Positions 14,201 to 26,200 of a DNA stretch of 64,000 nucleotides are shown in pieces; position 1 is the first letter of the stretch, and each line of letters starts with the position of its first letter. Made by a program: the position numbers and the translations under genes. Source of the DNA: Plutella xylostella (Eukaryota > Arthropoda > Insecta > Lepidoptera > Plutellidae); assembly GCF_932276165.1 (NCBI RefSeq), contig NC_063998.1, positions 5,468,501 through 5,532,500 on the forward strand, given 5' to 3'. A model generated the notes under the pieces. The model worked only from the letters and a program-made list of their open reading frames with translations. It had not been told where the DNA came from and ran no database searches.

Positions 14201-17200
14201 TTAATGATTGACCAAAGGCTTTGATATCAATTAGGCGGCTATCGAACAATAAAGCGGCGGTTGGCCCAGTAATCTTTTATATTCTAATTTGGTAAACACC
14301 ATTAATTGATTAGTACCTACGTGATATTTCGTTACTTATTTGGGTATAGATAATTACTGTATATTTTGTTGTTTAATTGAACTTCAGCCATATTCAGATA
14401 TTGTTTGAATAATGGACGTAAATCTGCAAACTTGAAAAGTCTAGTAACTAGTTAAGTAGTATAAAATGTAAAGTACACGATGTTATTATGACGTTCCATT
14501 ACCTATGTAGGTATATTATAAATTTTCATTACAAAACCTCCTTATCAAGCAAAATTAGCTTATATAATGAGAAATATTAATATATCTTTAAGACGCAAAT
14601 CATCAAAGTAGAGTATGTAAAAACCCAAGTTTAGTTAACATAATAGTAAATCCATTACCCGTAGCATGTGGGTCGAAGGGAGCGACACGCCGACGTCCCG
14701 ATGCGGGCCAGCCGTGCGGAACGACCCGTTGACCCAGTCTCACTCATTACTGCACCGACGAGCCATGGGACGGCCACGAAAAACAATGTTGTGGACTCAA
14801 GGGCCGGACAAGTGGGTCCGATGGGAACCGTAAGATCGTTTAAAAAATCATAAAAATTTTGAATGTATTTTTCATCAGTCACGTGACTTCGCCGATTCAC
14901 AAGTTAAAATATTTAGCAGATTTGACTGATAAAGTTGTTAATAAATTACTTTATGTACTAAATTAGTATTTAATTGCATGCGATATACGGCTCTATGACG
15001 CAACACGTGTAAACTCACGATTTCCTGAAAATCCCGCCCTCGCGCTACAGCGGTTTGCAGAAATGTAGGGTATTTTCACTTTTCCTGGAATTTTCAGTAA
15101 CAGCTCTAATAACTATTAGCTTTTATTGGCCTTATACTCAAAAATATTATAATAATATGATTATAATGTTATTATACTGCTATAGTAAGCGAATATGATA
15201 TGTACATTCTAAACTCTATTTCTTGTGCTTGGGCTATAAATGTGCATTTACTACAAACTCTTGGGTGCCAATAATCAACTACACACATGGCATGCCATCG
15301 ACACCTTAAATACTCGTAAGCTTTTTAAAATTCAAGTTCGATCTCAGATTCGCCACTTCAAGGCGGGACTAGAATCATAATGTATTTTTTTCTTGCTCGA
15401 CAAGCTGGTGGAAACTACCTAAGGCTTAAATATTCTGTTGCCAACTGCTTCATACGATAAAGCGCCGATTTATTGATCTTAACTGGAACTTTGAATGTAT
15501 TTTTCATCAGTCACGTGACTTCGCCGATTCACAAGTTAAAATATTTAGCAGATTTGACTGATAAAGTTGTTAATAAATTACTTTATGTACTAAATTAGTA
15601 TTTAATTGCATGCGATATACGGCTCTATGACGCAACACGTGTAAACTCACGATTTCCTGAAAATCCCGCCCTCGCGCTACAGCGGTTTGCAGAAATGTAG
15701 GGTATTTTCACTTTTCCTGGAATTTTCAGTAACAGCTCTAATAACTATTAGCTTTTATTGGCCTTATACTCAAAAATATTATAATAATATGATTATAATG
15801 TTATTATACTGCTATAGTAAGCGAATATGATATGTACATTCTAAACTCTATTTCTTGTGCTTGGGCTATAAATGTGCATTTACTACAAACTCTTGGGTGC
15901 CAATAATCAACTACACACATGGCATGCCATCGACACCTTAAATACTCGTAAGCTTTTTAAAATTCAAGTTCGATCTCAGATTTGCCACTTCAAGGCGGGA
16001 CTAGAATCATAATGTATTTTTTTCTTGCTCGACAAGCTGGTGGAAACTACCTAAGGCTTAAATATTCTGTTGCCAACTGCTTCATACGATAAAGCGCCGA
16101 TTTATTGATCTTAACTGGATTAGTACACTACTTTAAAAGCCTCACGAAAGTCATGAATATTATGATTCCTACCTTATACCTACATTTCTTAGCTTGTTGT
16201 TTAAGCTTCATTCTTAATGACATGATGTGCTATTATCAATTATCAACAGCAACATCAAAATAAAACAGCCGAATTTGGACCGCAAAATATAGGTACAATT
16301 ATTAAGCCTAGTTATCAATGTTATTATATTTTTTTATTGTGGATTAAATAAATAAATACTTAATCGTTTTTTACCTACTTTATTAAGTATTAAAAATCAA
16401 AGAGCATACTTATATTACTTACAATACCTAGATATGTCTGTGGTAGAATACCCAAGATACTTAAAGGGATAATGTAGCATTCCAGTCCAAGGTGGGGCAC
16501 ATTTAATTATGGTCTGATATACAATTATTATTTTCTATCGCACCTATCAAGTTTCCAGCTTAGATCCTAACTTTTTTTGTAAGTATTCTGTATTTATTTC
16601 TACTAAATTGAAAAGTAATAAGTAATATTATCTAGAAAATCTCAGCTACTGCAAATCCATATAGCCTTTACATAGGTTTGAAAATATAAATATCGAATAC
16701 ATTGCATGCATTTGTCAGCCTTCCAAAGCAATAATTGAATCAACTTCAATAGCAATGACACGGCGGCGCGGCGACTGTTCATCAAACAAAGCGTCTTTGT
16801 TTTAGCTTTATTTCGTTTAATCCAGCTATTCATCGCCAGCGAATAGGATTCAAATTTGGCTGTCGGCGGCCTCAATTCCGACGACACGTTAACACAGATA
16901 CCTCGATGTTGTTGACAGGGGAATATAGTCTGTAGTGCGCAGTCGAGTACCTATAGTTGAAGTGAATTATTTTGTGGGAATTTTAGTTGGTCCAATTAGG
17001 GCATTGTCCCTGACTAACCCAAATTCCTACAGGTTCACTATCTAATCGGAATTACTGTTGGTTTTGCATTCGTTGCTTACAGAAGCTTCTCTATTTCTCC
17101 TTCTCAAATAATATCAATTAATATCCGTGACCTATTTATTGCAGTCAATTTAATCCGCTATTAAACTTTCAATTTGTTGGTAGGTACCTACCTACCTATT

Positions 17201-20200
17201 TCTATCGTTGATCACTTAGCTATGTACAGTAGGTATGTATTATTATTCAGGCAAAAAAACACATTATGACTCCATCTTCGTAATAATCCGAATTCGATGA
17301 GCATAACTAAGCATTAAAAATGTTAGCTATTCGATATTAAATTAATATCTCAGCCTTGACCTCATTGCAATGAACACACATTGATAACGCCTAGGTAGGT
17401 ATCTACATAAATATTGTGGATCTACTCTACTTACTTACAAATCTTGCTGCAATTTACTAACTTACCAATCTTATTTGTTCCAAGAATCCAAATTACTAAA
17501 ACTCTGCTTTGTTTATTATGTAACATTAAAAAAATTAAAAACCGACTTCAAAAAACCACTAAAACGTAAGAAATAATTTAAGGTTTAGACCAATCCTAGG
17601 TCACAGTATAAATATACCTAAGCAGGTACTGTTCTTTTTTGATGTTGGTGCAGTGACAAAGCAGTTAATCTGAAGAAATATGGCACCAACTTCAAAAAAG
17701 AACAGTACCTGCTTAGGTATATTTATACTGTGACCTAGGATTGGTCTAAACCTTAAATTATTTCTTACGTTTTAGTGGTTTTTTGAAGTCGGTTTTTAAT
17801 TTTTTTAAAATTATTATTTTATTTTGTTATTTTTAGTTTATTTGCAATAATTATCAATCAAAAGTAAGATGCAAATGATACCAATATGTCCTACTCGTTA
17901 ATACGAATCATTCGAGCCCAAACACGAGGTAGTTGCTATATACCGTTGAGGAGTTCCCTTGACTGCCTTCCGTTTCCATCATCAGATCAGCTCAAGGTCA
18001 CCATCATATCTTTTTGTTATAATAACAATATTTACGTTATAAATTTCATAAGAATCGGTTGATAAGTGCCCAAAATGGAAATTTATACCCCTGTTTTTAC
18101 CCCTTTACCCACCCTTGGGGGTGGAATAAAATTCTGAAAAAAAAATGGGACCACCCCTGAGCTCAACCCAATACATCAAAAAAAGAATTTTCAAAATCGG
18201 TCCATAAATGGCTGAGTAATCGATGAACATACATAAAAAAAAAAAAAAAACATACATACAGACGAATTGAGAACCTCCTCCTTTTTCGAAGTCGGTTAAA
18301 AACACCCGCCGCCCCCAGCGCACTAATACGTCACTTAGCAAAATACGACCGCGATTCATAGCACCAACATTCATACATAAATGATAATGATAATATTGCA
18401 ACGCGGAGTGACGTCAATCTGTGCTTTCATCGGGGCTCCGAGCAACCCTCGCCGCTGCAAGGTCAGTGGGGGAGCACCACTTAGTTCACAATCACAGCAC
18501 TCGCCCCGTCCCTGTCGTGCCACCAAGGAACAACAGAGATGCAAACAGGATGCGATCATACGTCACGTATCGATTATTCATGAATAAGAGAGCGATTTGT
18601 TGTTTTATTTGTACTTCATATCGCGCCTTTATACGAGCGAACCTTCCGCTGAAAGGTCGCAATTGAATACCGCTATAACACACGGCCACTTTTATAGCTC
18701 GTTATTAAAACTGTTAATGGATTTATGGAAACCTGCAGGATTCCGTGGCCGTTTTGTTTACACGAGGCCGCGTTTTCAATTACTTACAAAACCAATTTCA
18801 ATAATATTATATAAAACACCTGCAGGATCTTCTAGAGTACATTTATTAGCAATAAATAAAAGGTAGACGGATGTTACGAGTACCGAGCGCGATCTACGCC
18901 GCTCCAAGTTAAGACCGCCTCCGTGTCAGCCGCGTAATAACAAATTCGCTCACGAACCACGGAGACAAATCGAAGCATAAAATCGAACGAACAGACACCG
19001 CGTAATTTGTTCCGCTTCTACATTATTTTTTGGAAACACTTCCCGAAATAAGCTAACAAAATTGTTTTTATAATCTACGATTTGTTTAACTCGAGTTTAT
19101 GACATTCGTTACAGCACGGAGTGAGATGTTTTGACGATCACATCAAACAGTTTTGTACACTCGAATTTATCGCAATTTATCGAGTATTTTTAAAGTAAAC
19201 ATGTGCTCTTTTGCTTGGCCACGTGTCAAATGGGATAATAATAGCGCCGCCCACGGGGTCTCTGTCGTCTAGCTCCAGCTATTAGCTGGTGAAGTTCCTA
19301 CTTACGGTAACTAAATTGTGTGTTTGAGCAACAACAGCGACCGCGGAGAGGGTAACGCACGCTCACATGAAGAAAAAAAGCGACAAAAACACACCTCGAG
19401 CTATTTCATCTAACTCGGGTCGGTGACCGCGAATACAACGCGCCAATTTTTTTCCTACAAAATAATGAACTCTGCCAGAGTATCGCTCGCGGAACTCGCC
19501 GGCCGATTATTCAAATAGAAACAAAAACAAGGCGCGAATGTAATTGTTTAATTTATGATCTTTGCATAATCCCGCGGACATATCTTAATGGCTTCATTAC
19601 TGGATATATTTATTGGACAACGCCAATAAATAAATATTGGATCTACTCGATTGCGTTGTGGTTGTTTTCGGTTGGCCGCCCGTGGGAACGAGTGTCCAGT
19701 GGCCGTTATAAAAAAGCAATTACAGTTGACAAAAGCCCGCAGTCCGCCGGCCGAGAGTGCCCGGGCCGAGTGTTCCCGGGTCGGGAGTGCCCGGGTGTTC
19801 CCGGAGTAACAGAGGCGGCCGAGGACGCTCGAATCACGAATCTAATCTCACCCACAACCTTTGTTATGCAGACTCCATCTATTTTTGTGTCTTCTTGTTT
19901 TTTTGCCAAAATGTAGTTGAGCTCGCCTACTAGCATACCATCTAGGTTTATTTAAATTGGCGCCTCTGTTTTTCCCAAAATAGTGAACATTCTATTGGTA
20001 TCTACGTGCCAGTATTTCTGGATTTATATCTATTTATTAAACTCAACGGCTTCAATTCTATTTTAGTTTAGTTAATACAGTAAGAAATGCAAGTCACTTA
20101 CTTTAATATTAAGTTAATTGACTGAATTATTGGTGGAGATCTTTGAACCGAGACATTCCAATCACGAGTCGCGCAACAGCCAGCTACGATTTATCGATCA

Positions 20201-23200
20201 ATTAGGTACTTACAGCGAAATAGTTTGTTAGTTTTAATAGATACCTACCCAGGTAGGTAAATGTAATATAAAGTGACGAAGGGTCCATCTAACAGGATTC
20301 CCATCTGCTACCCTTTGTAAAGTATTTACTTGCTCACTGATATTTAGATAGATATAAAAATAGAGCTTCTATAAACCGGATAAATAATAAATTTAAAACA
20401 GAGAATTCAAATTCCACTTTACATTCATTCCGATAGGTCCGTTTCATGATTTTATCGCGCGCCGTATCTAACGTTTAGATTCCAATGACCCGGTAAATGA
20501 TGTTATCATTTATCTAGGTTTAATTCTAATTTATTGTAATTTAATTTGAAATTTAACCAGTAAACGCTTTTGATGTTTATTCATTCATAGTCTGTGTTGG
20601 TAATCAAATCAACTAATCATATTAAATTATGTTATTTCATAAGTACCAAAGGATTATTTAACCTTTATATTTGTTTGATGTACTTACCTAGATTAAATTA
20701 AGATTAAAGATCTATTTTTCTAGTTCGTTTATGATTATGAAAAAATCTACATTCATTCAATTCAAAAGGATATCCCATGGCTTTTTTTACCTAATATTAA
20801 TTGTAATTCGTTGGTTGGTGGTCTCTATTGAAAAAAAACTCTATCGCATCGGTTACCGGTAGGTACTTCGGTGTATGGCTTGTTCACTTTGTCTCCGTTT
20901 CCGATACAATCCTTATAAATTGTGTGACTTTTATTTTATAGCTATGATCGAAAAGGTTCATATATGCACATAGAGATCGGAACGATTGAGGCTCGCTAAA
21001 ACGTGCCAAATCTACATAAGTATGTTTCGAATGATTACAGCAGCTGAGTAAATAAGAAATGTGTTTATGCAAATATTAAGACTGATGAAACTGGATACGC
21101 GGAATAGAATAGAAAGAAAAGCGAATATATTGTTCAGACGAACTAGTTCATGATTTGCGCGTTTTCTCTGGTCTAGGAATATAGACGCCAGCCGCAGCCG
21201 GCCGGCTCGGGGACCTGAAGGGTTACTCTATACTGACGAAAAACGAACTAACGAGAGATGTCATTTAATACAACGAGATAGAATCGTGGCCCGCGGGGCA
21301 TCGCTCTGAAATTTTATTTTTCGTCATATATAGTGAAGCCCCCCTGACATATAGGACTGTTGTTATTATTACGAGCATGTAGCCCCGCGCTCAGCGATAC
21401 GTTTGCCAATAGTGGAATAAATGAAACAACTATGGAAGGAAGCACTCCACATTCCCATGTGGCATCATTTCATCTAAAGCCATACAATTATCTCTTCAGT
21501 TTGGTACTTACTTACAGTTGACTGGTTTTGATTTAATTATGTAGGTAGTCAATCAATAATTTCATTACTTTTTAGATTGCTCAGCCCTCAAGTATGCTTA
21601 TATACCATTGTCTGCGCAGTTTGGCTCGCTGCCCGGCCTTTGTTTCAAATTATCACTGAAAATAGGCTGTATCAGCACTAGTTTTATATTACTTAACAGG
21701 TCATTGCCTCCTCACAACAGCAATCCGCGGCCGAGATAAATCTGTTCTCATGTTCCGGGTCAACGGTTTTCAGAAAGAGTAATCAATTCAGATGACGAGT
21801 TTATTCACGAAATCGGTTCACAGAACGTTCATGAGAGAATACTCCTACGCAACAAAAGGTTCCAGAATCAAAAGCGTTCATTGTAACGTCCGTACATAAT
21901 AACAATTACGGGTCCCATTCGGTGATTAGTCACAGAAGCGGCGTCTCCCGTGTGGTCTGAGGCGAAGTATGCTTTCCACACGCGAGCGGTATAATGAGCC
22001 GGACAAAACATACAGGAGCGTAAAGCTACCGGACTTGTTTTGGCTTATCAAATAATTATTTTAAATTACTTGTTATAAGGTCGTCGTTTTAACCATAATG
22101 TTACTTATAATGTTCCTTATGTATTATTAGATTAAACACATTATTAATTTTGATCGCTATTACCGAAAATCCCCGACAGTTTAATCCCGTATCCAGGCAG
22201 CAACCCCTATTATTTTTAATTAAACGGCGTCACCTTTATTTGTGGCGCAATACAAACATGCCAGTAAACGGGTTAGGTGGAATGGAGTGGGGTGGGGGTT
22301 TATTTTCGTGTTCATGCGCTTTTTGCGGGAACCTAATTGCACGTCCCGAGACTAATTGAACGGTTTCGCCGCATGATCGGTGCAGCACTCAGCACTCGCG
22401 ATCACTAGAATAGGAACTCACTGTAGCTGCATATTAAATATCTGGACCACAGTTTATTTTTAGACTGCTGAAAACCGCATATCCTTCTTTTGTAGGTTAG
22501 GATTCGCCTTTTGATGGAAATCTCAGTCAGCCTACTCTATACAATTGCATTATTATGTAAGTAACGCAGTACATACCTAAGTATATGGCACCAATATGAA
22601 TACACATAAGAACACAAGCTGTTATTAAAGGCAGCCATTAAAATCGGTAATGTCCATAAAACCTGTTATTATTGTCCAATGTTTAGTGCATGTTCTGTCA
22701 ATGACGGTGGATTCCGTTCCAAAGGTATTAATTATAAACAAATGTATACTTTCTTTTAACTTTATACTATAAGATTTTTTATAATATCTTTTTACCTTTT
22801 TAAATCAAACAGAGGAATTTTTTAATATATTTTATCCATTTATAGTTTACCAATTAAACGTTTACTTTGGTAATGTGGCTATGACTTAAAATAAATGCAA
22901 GTAATGTAGTTCAGACTTAAATTGTAGGTACTTAATTTAATTTTTAAGTTGTAATTTTGCATTTTTCTTTTATGCACATAAAGAGCATTTTGTATTGTGT
23001 TGAGTAGTTCAGGAAACTGTGACAGTGTGAGGCCGCACTGAAAACAATACGAAGTGTCCCTGATTGAGAGTGACTAATTAGCTCTCGGGGTCGGTTTTTC
23101 GATGAATTATTCAACTCGTGTAAATAATTCGTTTTAAAGCGAACTGAAAATCGCCTGCCAACTCGCCGACCCGCATTGGCCACAGTCGGCACTTATTGGT

Positions 23201-26200
23201 TTTATTTAAAAAAGTTCACTTCAACCGCTCAATCCAATAGTTACCATTATATGAAGATCTTATATCATTAAAATTAATAAAACAAATCACAATATTATGC
23301 CATTCGTAGTTCAATATCATTGTACCCACATCAACTTATATAAAGCTCTGGCGGTCGAAAATAATCATAAACAGTCAAAAGATGTAACAAAACAAATGTC
23401 TGAATTCTGAATCAAGAAAAGAGTAAAAAAATGTTTTACTACACTGGCAACACCTGCCGGGCAGCTGCCAGCCAAGGTGAACCGCTGCGCCTAAAGAGGA
23501 TATTATGTTCTGCAACACTATTGGCGGGATTTTTTGTCTAATCTTTTGACGTTTTTAAATTTTATCGGATTTTATTGTGTTTTGTTTAAAAAGTTTAATT
23601 TAAGTTGAGCACTGTTATCCATAAACATAAAGTGGCGCGGCGAGTATATGTATAGATATTAAGGCATCGATTCAAATTAATATTTTAGCTTACCTTGATT
23701 GAAATTAAAACTTATATATATACTTTGCAAATACGCTCCTATCTACCTACCTTGTTAATGGGTATGGGTACGAAGTTACAAGTTTATTACGGTTAAATAC
23801 AAGTGAGTAAGTAAGTACCTAGGTATTCCTAACCTACTTTTACCACTAACTTACGACTGAATGTTTTAGTTAGACATTACCTAGGCGCAACGCTAGTCGA
23901 CCCATATTCAACAAAGAGTTTACGCCGATTACACCACCGGCTATGTAATTAATTTGCTAATGTATTTTCCACTTTAATACACTTACTTGCGGACCTTGGC
24001 TTGTTATTGTTGCCTATCGATCTTGTGTGTTGTTTCGACCTTTGTAGGGCCCGCCCTTTGCATAGGTTCTTAGAACTGCCTTGACAAGGATGCCAGACTA
24101 CTTATTAGTGCAGTGTTGGTACTAAATAGGTGCTGAATTAATTACTAATTAGTGTCTGCAGTCTATAAGCTTAGTAAAGTTAGGAATTTAGATTGTGTGC
24201 ATATATAAGCTTCTTAGATAATTTGTGGCCACTTTTAAACTAAAAACATGGTGGTTATTTCAAGGAATTGTCAATACTTACGTGTTTTTAAAATTCAAGT
24301 TATTTTTATAAACATTTATTAGCAATGTCGAACGGTTTTTAAACAGTCAAATTATTCTCAGTCACTCACGTCGCGAGGCGTAACAACTGCAAACCTAAGC
24401 AAATAAAGAGTAGATAAAATGAACAAAACAACACCAAAAAAAGAATAAACTTGAGCTCCACTAGCTCCAATTAGCAACGAGATATTATAAACAGGCACTC
24501 GCCAGTTCCCAAGATCTCATTAACCGAGTACAACCACCGACAAAGATACAGAAATACTCCAGAAAAAGTTATACGATATAATAAAGAAGAGGTTTTATTT
24601 GCAACGGAACAGAAAATTACTGGGCAACTTATGAAGAAGAGTCGTCAATTTGGTACGTGCTAGCTGTGCGGGGGTGTATTGTAGGTACTACCTGTACCTA
24701 CCTATATATCTACCTATAGTTAGTGCTACCGGCATTGAGGAGTTTACCGGTAATTATGTTGGCATCAAGCGTAAGACAAAACTAGAAACGCTGAAATGAG
24801 TAACAACGCCCTTTGTCAAATTAATGGATGTTAGTTTTTACAGCTCGTAATTTTATTTTATTTTACTCTAAAGCGGTGTTGGTTATGAAAACTTTCATTT
24901 TTACAAACTTACGCCTCAATTAGTTCTGCCCTTTGCACGGTTTAATTTGCCACAATTTATAGTTTTATAAGATTACAACGTTGCCAATTGCCGTGCCAGA
25001 AGCTATACGCAAATATTATTATGACTATTTTATGACATTTATATAGTTTGGTTTAAAATATAACTGTACTTACCTGCCTACATAGATTAGGCTCGGATTA
25101 AGCTAAGAACGGAAATGATGATACCTACGCGTATAACAATATAAGTACCCTACTTTACTTAACTGAAATAATGTTAACTAGGTACCAAGAAAGCAACATT
25201 AATGATACAACCTGCGTCAAAATTCTCATACTTACCTTAGATCACCGACTTTGTCACATTACGGCGTAACAGCAAAGTGAGTCGGACTCCGACTCCAGTT
25301 TAAGGCCGCCTCTCCGCCCACGTCGCGCGCGGTAGCTACAAGTAACGGTACTCGCGCCGCCGCCAGCGCCGCGCGGCCAATTTACGAACTAATTCAAATG
25401 TCACGGCTAATCTAAAAAATACTGGAGTTTTTGTACGCTTTTTACTGTGCTCCTGATTGATAAGGTGGTATTCAAACGTTTGCTGAGCTAAAAAATTAAC
25501 AAAAGCCTGAATGTGTTTACTTTCAAATCCGGGTTGGTAAAAATAGATGTATCTAGCTAACCTAAATTAATTAGAAACCTAGATACCTACTCGCATTTTC
25601 AAATTAGGTTTATTAAACCACATTCCAAAATACTTAATCTGTATAATATTTAAAGGAATCAGTAAGCCGCAGAAATGAAGATTAAAAATATTTTACGCCA
25701 CAGGCGTTTTTCCGGAAAACGATAATTAAATCGGCTTCAACTTTCTGAAGGTTTACAGATGAAACATTCTGAGTATGTACCGAGGTATTGCGTTGAATTA
25801 AATGGCGGTGTTTATCGGTTTAATTTTAATCTCACTGTATGTTTGGAGTTCTTTTACGTTTAAACTTTGTATCTTATTTTTAAATGACTGATATTGACAA
25901 TTGAAAAATATAATATGTAAGCATTCACATTACTTAATGAATACGTAGGTAGGTACACAATGGGTAGCAAATTTAAAGCAGCAACCGAAATTAGAACCAA
26001 AACTTATTATTTTGCACAATAGGAAGTGGCGATGAACCGCCGACTCTATCTTCTATCTCCAACCACATCCGCTACAGCCGTTGTCCTCATTAGTCTCTAC
26101 TTTCTGTGCTTTTGTGGGTCTTAGTATGATTCTATCACACTTTAGTTACATATTTCTTGTTCTTGATTACTATGAAACAAAATATATTGTATCTGAGTGC

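Noticed and set aside
19755..19805. Short GAGTGCCCGGG / GTTCCCGGG repeats
   Set aside because: Only a few imperfect units in a GC-rich patch; no further structure around them.
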